DNA of 64,000 bases from positions 186,001-250,000 of the forward strand of contig NZ_CYZX01000001.1 in assembly GCF_001405015.1 (NCBI RefSeq), written 5' to 3'. Position numbers and translations under genes: made by a program. How positions within the stretch are numbered: the stretch's first letter is position 1; every line of letters starts with the position of its first letter. The notes beneath the pieces were generated by a model. That model was not told the DNA's origin. It saw only the letters and a program-made list of their open reading frames with translations, and ran no database searches. Below are positions 9,029 through 17,304 of this stretch, piece after piece. The stretch is from Clostridium disporicum (GTDB lineage Bacteria; Bacillota; Clostridia; Clostridiales; Clostridiaceae).

Positions 9029-10978
9029 ATGAAAAGAATAAATATATTAGACCAACATACTGCTAATAAAATTGCTGCTGGTGAAGTTGTTGAGAGGCCA
9101 TCATCAGTAGTAAAAGAGTTAGTTGAAAACTCAATAGATGCGAATTCTAAAAATATCACTATAGAAATAAATGAAGGCGGATTATCATTAATTAAAATAA
9201 TAGATGATGGATCTGGAATAAATAGAGATGATATTGAAATAGCTTTTTTACCTCATGCTACTTCTAAAATCTCTAAGGTAGAAGATATCTACAATATAAG
9301 CACTTTAGGGTTTAGAGGTGAAGCATTAGCTTCAATAGCATCAATTTCTAAGATATCTTTAAAAAGCAAAACAAACGATGCTGATAATGGTAGTGAAATT
9401 ATATTAGAAGCTGGGAAAAAGGTATCTTTACAAGAAGTAGGAATGAATAATGGTACAATAATGGAAGTAAAAGACTTATTTTTTAATGTTCCTGCAAGAA
9501 AAAAGTTCTTAAAGTCAATTTCACGGGAGAGTAGCTTAATAAATGATATAGTAACAAGAATAGCACTTTCTAATCCAGAGATATCTATAAAGTTATTTAA
9601 TAATGATAAGAAAGTAATTAATACTTACGGTACAGGTAATTTAAAAGATGTAATAAGAACTATATATGGGAAAAATGTATACGACAATATATTGTATTTT
9701 GAAGGATCTAGAGGAGATATTTCAGTACATGGTTATATAGGAAAAGAGGAAATTGCAAAAGGTAGCAGAAATCATCAAAGTATATTTGTTAATAATAGAT
9801 ATATAAAAAATAAAACAATTATTGCAGCGGTGGAAAATGCCTTTAAATCTTTCTCAGTAATAAATAAGTTTCCGTTTGTAGTTATATTTATTGATCTACC
9901 TCCTGAACTAGTAGATGTTAATATTCATCCAACAAAAGCTGAAATCAAATTTAATGATGAAAGAGCTGTATTTAAAGTTATTTTTGATACAATACATTTA
10001 GTACTAAGGGAAGATGCATTAAACAAATTCAATTCAGTTAAAAATGAAAATAATAAATTTGTTGTAGAAGAAAATGTAGAAAGAATAGAGTTTAATATTT
10101 CATCTGAAGACGAATATCCTACAAAAAAAATAGAACCAGAAATAACTAAAGATGAAGTAAAAAAAGAAATTGATATAAAACATATGTATAACTCAGTAGA
10201 TATTTCAGATATAGAAAGAGAAGAGAAGTTATACAATAAATTAAAGAGTATAAATATAAACAATTTTAACAAATCAAATGAAGAGGATTCATATGAAATA
10301 AATAATAATATGAATAGCACTGAAGTTGTTACTGTAAATGAAGATAATATTTGCCAATCTTATAATATAAAAGATGATGTATATACTAAAGAAGCTAAAT
10401 TTCCAAAACTAAGAGTTATAGGACAATTTAGTAAAATGTATATATTAGCAGAATATGGAACAGATTTATATATAGTGGATCAACACGCTGCTCATGAAAA
10501 AATTCTATTTGAAAAATATTTTAAGGATATTGAAGAAGGTACTATCATAGTTCAACAGTTATTAGTTCCTATAATTTTAGATTTATCCTTAGAAGATTAT
10601 GCTTATTTTGAAGAAAATAATAAAGTTTTTAGTGAAGCTGGATTCGTTATAGATCATTTTGGTGGTGAAACTATATCAATAAAAGAAGTACCTTATTTTC
10701 TAGGTAAGTTGGATGCTAAAAAGCTTTTTATGGAGATATTAGATAATCTAAAAGCATTAGGATCTGGAAAAACATCTGAGGTTAAGTTAAATAAGATAGC
10801 ATCTATGGCATGCAGATCGGCTGTTAAAGCTAATGATTATTTGAACCATGATGAAATGGATAAATTAATTGAAGATTTAAGATATATAAATGATCCATTT
10901 CACTGTCCTCATGGAAGACCTATTATAATAAAATTTACTGAATATGAATTAAATAAGAAGTTTAGAAGAATAATATAG
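9029..10978 (+). CDS. mutL: DNA mismatch repair endonuclease MutL
   Basis: MutL couples mismatch recognition to strand removal. The N-terminal GHKL ATPase shows the ENSIDA, DDGSGI and GFRGEALASI motifs within the first 105 residues. The C-terminal dimerisation domain keeps the nicking-endonuclease motif DQHAAHEKILFE, with ACRSAVKAND and the CPHGRP metal-site segment near the end. MutL is therefore of the nicking type, found in bacteria that lack MutH. A low-complexity Asn/Glu/Lys linker of about 120 residues joins the two halves. GGTGAG precedes the ATG. Confidence 0.97.
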   Translation: MKRINILDQHTANKIAAGEVVERPSSVVKELVENSIDANSKNITIEINEGGLSLIKIIDDGSGINRDDIEIAFLPHATSKISKVEDIYNISTLGFRGEALASIASISKISLKSKTNDADNGSEIILEAGKKVSLQEVGMNNGTIMEVKDLFFNVPARKKFLKSISRESSLINDIVTRIALSNPEISIKLFNNDKKVINTYGTGNLKDVIRTIYGKNVYDNILYFEGSRGDISVHGYIGKEEIAKGSRNHQSIFVNNRYIKNKTIIAAVENAFKSFSVINKFPFVVIFIDLPPELVDVNIHPTKAEIKFNDERAVFKVIFDTIHLVLREDALNKFNSVKNENNKFVVEENVERIEFNISSEDEYPTKKIEPEITKDEVKKEIDIKHMYNSVDISDIEREEKLYNKLKSININNFNKSNEEDSYEINNNMNSTEVVTVNEDNICQSYNIKDDVYTKEAKFPKLRVIGQFSKMYILAEYGTDLYIVDQHAAHEKILFEKYFKDIEEGTIIVQQLLVPIILDLSLEDYAYFEENNKVFSEAGFVIDHFGGETISIKEVPYFLGKLDAKKLFMEILDNLKALGSGKTSEVKLNKIASMACRSAVKANDYLNHDEMDKLIEDLRYINDPFHCPHGRPIIIKFTEYELNKKFRRII

Positions 10979-10994
10979 AAGAGGAATAAAGTAG

Positions 10995-11924
10995 ATGAAA
11001 CAAAAATTACTTATAATCGCAGGGCCTACTGGTGTCGGTAAAACTGAATTATCTATTAAGCTAGCTAAGTTATTAGATGGAGAAGTTATATCAGCAGATT
11101 CTATGCAAATATATAAACATATGGATATAGGTTCTGCAAAAGTAACAAATGAAGAAATGAACGGGGTTAAACATCATATGATTGATGTTGTAATGCCAGA
11201 TAAAAGCTTTACTGTAGTAGATTATAAAAACATGGCTGAAAAGGAAATTAATGATGTAATAAGAAGAAATAAACTTCCAATAATTGTTGGTGGAACGGGG
11301 CTTTACATAAATTCTTTGACATGTAATATGAATTTTAGTGAAGCTGAAAGTGATATTGAATATAGGAAATACTTAGAAGATCTGGCTAAAGAAAAAGGAA
11401 ATGAATATGTTCATAATCTTTTAAAAGAAATTGATCCTATAAGTTATGAAAAAATTCATGCAAATAATTTAAAAAGGGTTATAAGGGCATTAGAGGTATA
11501 TAAAATTTCTGGGAAGCCATTTAGTTCATTTAATGATTTAGATACATTTTATAAATCAAAGTATGATATATATTACTATGTTCTTACTATGAATAGAGAT
11601 AAACTTTATAATCGAATTAATCTAAGAGTAGATAAGATGATGGATGATGGATTGCTTCAAGAGTGTATAAACCTTAAAGAGTTAGGATATAACACTTCTA
11701 TGCAGTCTATGCAAGGTATAGGCTATAAAGAAGTATTTTATTACCTTGATAAAAAAATAAGCTTAGAAGAGGCTATAGACATGATTAAACAAGGATCTAG
11801 AAATTATGCTAAAAGACAATTAACATGGTTTAAGAAAGATCCAAGAGTAAAGTTTATCGATAAAGATATATATTCTGAAGATGATATAATTAACTTAATA
11901 GTTAAAGACCTTAAAAATAATTAG
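10995..11924 (+). CDS. miaA: tRNA dimethylallyltransferase
   Basis: MiaA transfers the dimethylallyl group of DMAPP to A37 of tRNAs reading U-initial codons, making the i6A that MiaB then modifies. The 309-residue protein has the P-loop GPTGVGKTELS at residues 9-19, the SADSMQIYKHMDIGSAK substrate block, GGTGLYINSL and ALEVYKISGKPFS. It follows mutL after 16 bp with a GAGGAAT-type ribosome binding site and precedes hfq, the standard clostridial order. Confidence 0.97.
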   Translation: MKQKLLIIAGPTGVGKTELSIKLAKLLDGEVISADSMQIYKHMDIGSAKVTNEEMNGVKHHMIDVVMPDKSFTVVDYKNMAEKEINDVIRRNKLPIIVGGTGLYINSLTCNMNFSEAESDIEYRKYLEDLAKEKGNEYVHNLLKEIDPISYEKIHANNLKRVIRALEVYKISGKPFSSFNDLDTFYKSKYDIYYYVLTMNRDKLYNRINLRVDKMMDDGLLQECINLKELGYNTSMQSMQGIGYKEVFYYLDKKISLEEAIDMIKQGSRNYAKRQLTWFKKDPRVKFIDKDIYSEDDIINLIVKDLKNN

Positions 11925-11946
11925 TATTATTAAAGGAGATGTTTTT

Positions 11947-12183
11947 TTGAATAAACAAACAAATAACTTACAAGACATATTTTTAAATAATGCCAGAAAG
12001 AATAGAATTCCAGTTTCTATATATTTAACAAATGGATTTTTAATTAAAGGTTATGTAAAAGGATTTGATAATTTCACAGTGATTTTAGATTCAGATGGTA
12101 AACAAATGTTAGTTTATAAACATGCTGTAACAACTATTACTCCTGCAACTCCAATTTTATTTAATAATATTGATAATAATTAA
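11947..12183 (+). CDS. hfq: RNA chaperone Hfq
   Basis: Hfq is a hexameric Sm-like RNA-binding protein that matches small RNAs to mRNAs. The 78-residue protein has the Sm1 region (IPVSIYLTNGFLIKGYVKGFD) and the Sm2 signature KQMLVYKHAVTTI. The C-terminal tail after Sm2 is only about 15 residues, as is usual in Firmicutes. The start is TTG, set by AAGGAG 9 nt upstream; no ATG is available in frame. It is last in the miaB-mutS-mutL-miaA-hfq group. Confidence 0.96.
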   Translation: MNKQTNNLQDIFLNNARKNRIPVSIYLTNGFLIKGYVKGFDNFTVILDSDGKQMLVYKHAVTTITPATPILFNNIDNN

Positions 12184-12210
12184 GATGAAGGTTTATCCTT
12201 CATCTTAATT
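12180..12210 (+). terminator. Rho-independent terminator after hfq
   Basis: TTAAGATGAAGG and CCTTCATCTTAA form a perfect 12-bp stem with a TTTAT loop, overlapping the hfq stop codon. Confidence 0.8.
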
Positions 12211-12292
12211 ATTTATAAAATACTTTCTATTTCTAAAAAAATTATATATAATAACTTTAGTAATTATATGTTAACTAAAAAGGAGTAAAGCT

Positions 12293-13570
12293 ATGTTAAA
12301 TTTAACAGAAGAATTTTTAAAAAAGCAATATAAAATAAATGATGAAACATTTACTTTATATAATAAGGCTTTAAGAGATGTTGAAGAAGAGTTTAAAATA
12401 TATGATGAAATTAGAGAGTTTAATCAATTAAAAGTTTTAAATGCTCTTCAGGAGGAAAGAATAAGTGAATCACATTTTACAAACTCTTCTGGATATGGAT
12501 ACGGGGATATTGGAAGAGATTCATTAGATAAAGTATATGCTAAGGTATTTAATACAGAGAGTGCTTTAGTAAGACCTCATTTCGTTAATGGTACTCATGC
12601 AATAGCCTGTGCCATAATAGGTAATTTAAGACCTAATGATACAATGGTTTGTATAAGCGGTAAACCTTATGATACATTACATAATATAATAGGAATTGGT
12701 GAAGAGAAAAATATAGGTTCATTAAAAGAGTATGGCGTAAATTATAAACAAGTAGACTTAATAGATGGTAAATTTGATGAAGATAAGATAATTACTCTTT
12801 TAAAAGAAGATAAAAGCATAAGATTAGTACATATACAAAGAAGTACTGGATATGGTTGGAGAAATTCATTCTTAGTATCAGAATTAGGGGATATAATAGC
12901 AAAGGTTAAATCAATTAGAAATGATGTAATAGTATTTGTTGATAACTGCTATGGAGAATTTATAGATACTATAGAACCTACTGATGTTGGTGCAGATTTA
13001 ATTGCTGGATCATTAATAAAAAACATAGGGGGAGGAATAGCTCCTACAGGAGGATATATAGCAGGGAAAGAAGAGTATGTACTTCAGGCAAGCTACAGAT
13101 TAACAACTCCTGGAATAGGAGGAGAGTGCGGATCTACATTTGGAGTTATGAGACAGTTCTATCAAGGTTTATTTTTAGCCCCACATATAGCTATGGAGGC
13201 AGTTAAAGGTGCTGTTTTCTGTGCTAGAATTATGGAATTAGCAGGCTTTGAAGTATTACCGAAATACAATGAAAAGAGAAGTGATATTATTCAAGCTATT
13301 AAATTTAACGATAAAGATAAGCTAATAAACTTCTGTAAGGGAATTCAAAAAGCATCTCCAATAGATTCTTTTGTAGAGTGTGAACCATGGGATATGCCTG
13401 GATATAGCGATCAAGTTATAATGGCAGCAGGAGCATTTATACAAGGTTCATCTATTGAATTATCTGCTGATGCTCCAATAAGAGAGCCATATATTGCTTA
13501 TCTTCAAGGTGGATTAACATTTGACCATGCTAAAATTGGTGTGTTATTTGCATTAAGTAATATACTTTAA
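12293..13570 (+). CDS. PLP-dependent methionine gamma-lyase-like protein ('aluminium resistance' family)
   Basis: The 425-residue protein belongs to the fold-type I PLP family long annotated as aluminium resistance protein (Met_gamma_lyase family). The likely Schiff-base lysine is in AGSLIKNIGGG (about residue 243), the VDNCYGEF segment upstream provides the PLP-binding Asp, and SGYGYGDIGRDSLDKVYA in the N-terminal region is characteristic. It lies directly after hfq, as in many Firmicutes, but has its own AAGGAG site and a terminator in front. The reaction is not proved for this family, and neither methionine cleavage nor metal resistance should be assumed. Confidence 0.85.
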   Translation: MLNLTEEFLKKQYKINDETFTLYNKALRDVEEEFKIYDEIREFNQLKVLNALQEERISESHFTNSSGYGYGDIGRDSLDKVYAKVFNTESALVRPHFVNGTHAIACAIIGNLRPNDTMVCISGKPYDTLHNIIGIGEEKNIGSLKEYGVNYKQVDLIDGKFDEDKIITLLKEDKSIRLVHIQRSTGYGWRNSFLVSELGDIIAKVKSIRNDVIVFVDNCYGEFIDTIEPTDVGADLIAGSLIKNIGGGIAPTGGYIAGKEEYVLQASYRLTTPGIGGECGSTFGVMRQFYQGLFLAPHIAMEAVKGAVFCARIMELAGFEVLPKYNEKRSDIIQAIKFNDKDKLINFCKGIQKASPIDSFVECEPWDMPGYSDQVIMAAGAFIQGSSIELSADAPIREPYIAYLQGGLTFDHAKIGVLFALSNIL

Positions 13571-13583
13571 AATATTAAAACTT

Positions 13584-13613
13584 AAACAGGATGAATTACT
13601 CATCCTGTTTTTG
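13584..13613. terminator. Bidirectional terminator between convergent genes
   Basis: AAACAGGATGA and TCATCCTGTTT form a perfect 11-bp stem with loop ATTAC and a T-run on the + side. It overlaps the 3' end of the DUF3267 gene, so it can serve both convergent genes. Confidence 0.8.
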
Positions 13614-14225
13614 CATTTCGTTAATTAAATAATTATAGTCATTTGGTAACTCATAGATACCTTTACTTACATCATTAGAGCTAATATAAATAAATATGTT
13701 TAAGATATCTTCAGCAGATATAATTAAATTAGCCCACATAACACCATAAATAACGATGTTAAATCCTTTTAAAATAAGTATTACACTTAGTATAGAAGAT
13801 ATTATTAATACAGGAGCAATTAAACCAAGAAGACTCCTTGTATAGTTTATTTCTCCATTATAAGTAGAAGTAATCAATCTTTTTCGATTAAATAGTTTAA
13901 TTTTAGCCTTTTGATCTGATAAAAAGTTAGAATAAATTATATAATGTATTAATTCATGTGGAATTTGAATTAAGTAAAATGATAGGATATAAGTAATTAT
14001 AAAACTTAATATAAAAGATTTTATATCTACAATTGAATTACAAGTGTAATATAGTGAATAACCTAAATATAAGGCAAGTGGAAGTGATAAAATAGTTCTA
14101 ATAAGTAACCTTAAGTTTAAATAAGTAGTCCGATTAAAATTGGATATTGGTGATAATATAAATTCACAATCATATTCATCCTTTGCTCTAAGAAATATCC
14201 CCTTTTCTAATGTCATTTTTTTCAC
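13596..14225 (-). CDS. DUF3267-type putative zincin membrane protein
   Basis: This 209-residue protein has several hydrophobic segments, at about residues 43-60, 66-88, 130-152 and 155-172. A zinc-binding-like HELIH motif sits at the end of the second helix (about residues 89-93), the arrangement of the DUF3267 family, which is predicted to contain intramembrane or membrane-associated metallopeptidases. No substrate is known. AAAGGTG precedes the ATG by about 6 nt. It follows lexA in the same direction but a strong hairpin separates them. Confidence 0.7.
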   Translation of the reverse strand: MKKMTLEKGIFLRAKDEYDCEFILSPISNFNRTTYLNLRLLIRTILSLPLALYLGYSLYYTCNSIVDIKSFILSFIITYILSFYLIQIPHELIHYIIYSNFLSDQKAKIKLFNRKRLITSTYNGEINYTRSLLGLIAPVLIISSILSVILILKGFNIVIYGVMWANLIISAEDILNIFIYISSNDVSKGIYELPNDYNYLINEMQKQDE

Positions 14226-14239
14226 CTTTCCTAAATACT

Positions 14240-14284
14240 AAATATAAATGAGCCATACTAAAATGTATGACTCATTTATATTTA
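14240..14284 (-). terminator. Terminator after lexA
   Basis: A 19-bp stem with one mismatch (arms beginning AAATATAAATGAG and ending CTCATTTATATTT) lies between the lexA stop codon and the DUF3267 gene. On the minus strand it ends lexA. Confidence 0.75.
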
Positions 14285-14887
14285 ATATGCTCTAAATAAT
14301 CCTACTAATTTACCAAGAATACTGCAATCTTTAACAATTATAGGATCCATAGTATCATTTTCAGGTTGTAATCTTATATAATCATCCTCTTTATAAAATG
14401 TCTTAATAGTAGCTTCGTTTTCAATCAAAGCAACTACTATATCACCGTTACAAGCTGTAGGATTTCTTTCAATTATAGCTAAATCTCCGTGATGTATACC
14501 AGCATTTATCATACTATCCCCTGAAACGTTAAGCATAAAAAGTTCTTTATCATGTTTAATATAACTTAGAGGAACAGGGAAAACACCTTCAACATTTTCA
14601 TTAGCCAATATAGGAATACCCGCTGTAACTTTCCCTATTATTGGAATATTAACCATTTCAATTTTATTTAAAGAGTTTTCCATAATTTCTAATGCTCTAG
14701 GCTTAGTTGGATCACGTTTTATTAGGCCTTTAGTTTCTAATTTTTTTAAATGCCCATGAACAGATGAAGTAGATTTTAAATTAACTGCCTCGCATATTTC
14801 ACGTACAGATGGTGGATATCCTTTTAATTCTGTAAAGTTTTTAAGAAATTCATATATTTCCATTTGCTTGTTGCTATTTTCGATCAT
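14282..14887 (-). CDS. lexA: SOS repressor LexA
   Basis: LexA represses DNA-damage genes and cleaves itself when RecA filaments form. The 201-residue protein has an N-terminal winged helix (SVREICEAVNLKSTSSVHGH, about 22-41), the Ala-Gly scissile site in KVTAGIPI (about 87-94), the catalytic serine in GDSMINAG and the catalytic lysine in EATIKTFYK. GAGGTG precedes the ATG. Its own promoter carries a LexA box at 14940-14951, so it is autoregulated. recA, 8.3 kb away, has a similar box. Confidence 0.97.
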   Translation of the reverse strand: MIENSNKQMEIYEFLKNFTELKGYPPSVREICEAVNLKSTSSVHGHLKKLETKGLIKRDPTKPRALEIMENSLNKIEMVNIPIIGKVTAGIPILANENVEGVFPVPLSYIKHDKELFMLNVSGDSMINAGIHHGDLAIIERNPTACNGDIVVALIENEATIKTFYKEDDYIRLQPENDTMDPIIVKDCSILGKLVGLFRAY

Positions 14888-14912
14888 TATAACACCTCAC
14901 TTATTTATAGAT

Positions 14913-14941
14913 ATTATAACATAACATTATAATAATATCAA
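14913..14941 (-). promoter_or_regulatory. lexA promoter
   Basis: Read on the minus strand, TTGATA (14941-14936) and TATAAT (14918-14913) are 17 nt apart. The -35 box touches the LexA operator. Confidence 0.65.
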
Positions 14942-14951
14942 ACTTATGTTC
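14940..14951. promoter_or_regulatory. LexA operator (SOS box)
   Basis: On the minus strand the site reads GAACATAAGTTT, a match to the Gram-positive LexA consensus GAAC-N4-GTTY. It overlaps the lexA -35 box and lies about 18 bp upstream of the -35 box of the divergent gene at 15029. Confidence 0.75.
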
Positions 14952-14968
14952 TTGTAATATAATAAAAT

Positions 14969-14997
14969 TTGAATTTATTATATCTTTCTGATAAAAT
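14969..14997 (+). promoter_or_regulatory. Possible promoter of the small acidic protein gene
   Basis: TTGAAT (14969-14974) and TAAAAT (14992-14997) are 17 nt apart and 31 bp upstream of the ATG at 15029. The region is A+T-rich, so this is tentative. Confidence 0.4.
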
Positions 14998-15028
14998 AAA
15001 TAGGTTAACAGAAATGGAAGGTGATTTT

Positions 15029-15385
15029 ATGAAATATACTAACGACGATTTATGTGATATTTTTGAAAATAAAATTTGTGATAATTGTGGTAAATGTTTA
15101 GAAATCGATGGTATTGATATAAGAGCAATAAATATAGAAGATATAGCAAAAGATGTAGAAGAAAACAAATATTTAGAAGAAGAATTAAAGCTAGCTTTAG
15201 AAGCTCTAAAAGAAGAAGAGACAATTGAGGTACAGGATACTTTAAACTATTTAGATGATGAAGAATATATTGATGCTTTTGATAATATTACATATCTTGA
15301 TGAAATTGGTCTTGATGATGATTTATCTTTAGATGATGTAACCGAGGAAGTATATCCAGGAGTTCTAAAGTTTAAAAGAAAATAA
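15029..15385 (+). CDS. Small acidic cysteine-motif protein, divergent from lexA
   Basis: I do not recognise a named family. The 118-residue protein is strongly acidic (about 37 Asp/Glu). Near the N-terminus it has CDNCGKC preceded by another Cys (LCDIFENKICDNCGKC), a possible metal-binding knuckle. The remainder is Leu/Glu/Asp-rich and probably helical. The ATG at 15029 has GGAAGGTG 6 nt upstream; the in-frame TTG at 14969 has no ribosome binding site and falls in the promoter. It is transcribed away from lexA across a shared SOS box and ends at a strong bidirectional hairpin. SOS control is an inference from position. Confidence 0.75.
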   Translation: MKYTNDDLCDIFENKICDNCGKCLEIDGIDIRAINIEDIAKDVEENKYLEEELKLALEALKEEETIEVQDTLNYLDDEEYIDAFDNITYLDEIGLDDDLSLDDVTEEVYPGVLKFKRK

Positions 15386-15399
15386 TAGTACATTTAATA

Positions 15400-15439
15400 A
15401 AAAATTAGCTACCTATTTTAAATAGATAGCTAATTTTTT
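15400..15439. terminator. Bidirectional terminator between convergent genes
   Basis: AAAAATTAGCTA and TAGCTAATTTTTT pair as the outer stem with an inner CTATTT/AAATAG stem; runs of A and T flank both sides. It serves the acidic protein gene (+) and the recombinase gene (-). Confidence 0.75.
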
Positions 15440-15442
15440 GTG

Positions 15443-16804
15443 CTATAACCTAGATAAAGGATTTGAACGTACAGCATCTCTAAGTTTATCATCATCTATA
15501 TGCGTATATATTTGAGTTGTAGATATATTTTCATGACCTAATATATTTTGTAGACTACGTATATCAACATTTCCATGTTTATACATTAGAGTAGCTGCTG
15601 TATGTCTTAGCTTATGAGGTGTATAAGTATTATCCAATATTTCTGCATTAGTTATATGCTTTTTTACTAATAATTCAACAGTTCTTTTATTAATAGGTTT
15701 ATTACGAATAGATAGAAATAAGTATTTCTTATTTTCTTCAGATATTTTTGAATTATCTCTTTTAGTTAAATAATCATTAATGGATTTTATACATGCATCA
15801 TTTAAATAAATAGTACGTTCTTTATTACCTTTTCCCACAATAGTTAATGTATCATTTTTTATCTTATTAATTTCTATTGAACATAACTCAGATAATCTCA
15901 ATCCACAATTTAAAAATAGCGTTAATATACAATAATCTCTGTAATAGTTTATATTACCTTTATCTAAAGAGGAGAGTAGATGTAAACTTTGTTCTAAAGT
16001 AAGATATACTGGATGACGTTTATTTATTTTCGGTGATTCTAGTTCTACTGTTGGATTTTCTTTAATCACTTTAGCTTTTCCAAATAAAAATCTATAAAAA
16101 GATTTTAATGTTGCAACTTTTCTAGCTCTAGCGTATGTACTATTTTGTCTTTCTTTTTCAACAAAAGATAAAAATGCATAAATATCCGTTAATTTTATAG
16201 TATTAATAAAGTTCTCATCAATATCGCTTATAGAAATTTCTTCAAATTCTAGTGAATCATCTATTTTATTATCTTTATAAACCTTCATAAATCTAAAAAA
16301 TAACTGCAAATCTATTTTATACCCATTTATAGTATTTTTTGATTTACCTTTAATAGTTTCAAGATAATTTAAAAAATCTAATACTAACTGTGGCAAATCA
16401 GAAGTATTCTTAGCAGATTTATTTTTAAATTTAGTTATTTGGGTAATCTGATCATTATGAATTAAATCAGAATCACTAAAAATATTACTTTCAAGTGATG
16501 CTTTTTTAGCATCTTTTAAAGTTCTATTTAATCCTAGTTCTTTAAGCCAAATTTGAATAGAACGTACATTAAGAGAATATATTTTTGCTAATTGAGATGA
16601 TGTAAAATTATGTTTAATAACTAATATATATAAATCTTCAATAATATACTCATAGCCACGTTTCATATTAGAAAGTTTTAAATTATTTCTAATTTCATTT
16701 ATATTTCTTTTATCATAATCAGAAAGAGAAATTGCAAGTAGTTTTTTTACTTCATCTGAGTATTGATAATTTTTATACTTAAATGTTTTAGTGCGACCCC
16801 TCAA
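15443..16804 (-). CDS. Tyrosine recombinase (XerC/D-like) with N-terminal helix-turn-helix extension
   Basis: The C-terminal half is a tyrosine recombinase catalytic domain: the first Arg in NCGLRLSELCSI, Lys in VGKGNKERTIYL, HxxR in HKLRHTAATLMYKHG, LGHENIS with the second His, and the nucleophile Tyr in TTQIYTH. A SAM-like core-binding domain occupies about residues 135-240. The first 130 residues are extra compared with XerC/XerD (about 300 residues) and include a helix-turn-helix-like stretch, SSQLAKIYSLNVRSIQIWLK. The start is TTG with GGGGGT upstream. There is no prophage or excisionase nearby, so it looks like a resident chromosomal recombinase. Its target site is unknown. Confidence 0.85.
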   Translation of the reverse strand: MRGRTKTFKYKNYQYSDEVKKLLAISLSDYDKRNINEIRNNLKLSNMKRGYEYIIEDLYILVIKHNFTSSQLAKIYSLNVRSIQIWLKELGLNRTLKDAKKASLESNIFSDSDLIHNDQITQITKFKNKSAKNTSDLPQLVLDFLNYLETIKGKSKNTINGYKIDLQLFFRFMKVYKDNKIDDSLEFEEISISDIDENFINTIKLTDIYAFLSFVEKERQNSTYARARKVATLKSFYRFLFGKAKVIKENPTVELESPKINKRHPVYLTLEQSLHLLSSLDKGNINYYRDYCILTLFLNCGLRLSELCSIEINKIKNDTLTIVGKGNKERTIYLNDACIKSINDYLTKRDNSKISEENKKYLFLSIRNKPINKRTVELLVKKHITNAEILDNTYTPHKLRHTAATLMYKHGNVDIRSLQNILGHENISTTQIYTHIDDDKLRDAVRSNPLSRL

Positions 16805-16920
16805 AATATTACCCCCAAGCTCGATAAAATATTAAATTTTGTTATAATTTCTTTTCGTTTTAACACGAAATTTTATAAATTGATATTTAGCGAAATTAAT
16901 TTTTGGGTGTTTTTTTGTAT

Positions 16921-17109
16921 TTATTTTCTAATTTCTTTTATATTTAATATTAATTCATTTAATACTAATTCAGATTTAGAAAAACCTTTTTTAAAACATC
17001 TTATTTGTTTATATTTTACTCCATTCATTTCAAAATCTAATATATCAATTCTATCACCTTTATATATTAAAGGTGTTTTAGAATTTTTTAGTTTAATTTC
17101 TATTTCCAT
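16921..17109 (-). CDS. Small hypothetical protein
   Basis: A 62-residue protein with no family I recognise. It alternates charged and beta-like stretches (IEIKLKNSKTPLIYKGDRID) and has no membrane segment. The ATG at 17109 has GGAGG 6 nt upstream, so the gene is likely real; the in-frame TTG at 17121 has no ribosome binding site. It lies between the recombinase and the 577-residue protein gene, all on the minus strand, but a hairpin at 17151 separates it from the latter. Confidence 0.65.
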   Translation of the reverse strand: MEIEIKLKNSKTPLIYKGDRIDILDFEMNGVKYKQIRCFKKGFSKSELVLNELILNIKEIRK

Positions 17110-17150
17110 ATTTACCTCCAAGTTTAAGATATATTTTAATTATAAAACAA

Positions 17151-17187
17151 AATAACCTATATAAACAATAAATTTATATAGGTTATT
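17151..17187. terminator. Terminator-like hairpin
   Basis: AATAACCTATATAA and TTATATAGGTTATT form a perfect 14-bp stem with a 9-nt loop. On the minus strand it lies downstream of the 577-residue protein gene and upstream of the small gene. Confidence 0.65.
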
Positions 17188-17207
17188 AATTAATATTATA
17201 TAAAAAT

Positions 17208-17288
17208 TCAAAAAGATTCTCCAATTAATACAAAATTTTTACCAAAATGATTATTTAATACTGCTTCTATAGATTCATAAAAATACAT
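17208..17288 (-). other. Possible 26-codon ORF or gene remnant
   Basis: Within the 195-bp gap after the 577-residue gene, the minus strand encodes 26 residues beginning MYFYESIEAVLNNHF and ending FVLIGESF. The composition looks coding rather than random, but no ribosome binding site precedes the ATG. It could be a remnant or chance. Confidence 0.2.
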
Positions 17289-17304
17289 AATCGCAATTAA
17301 TTTA

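Noticed and set aside
9925..10320. 131-codon minus-strand ORF inside mutL
   Set aside because: It mirrors the low-complexity linker of MutL, a typical A+T-rich shadow frame without a ribosome binding site.
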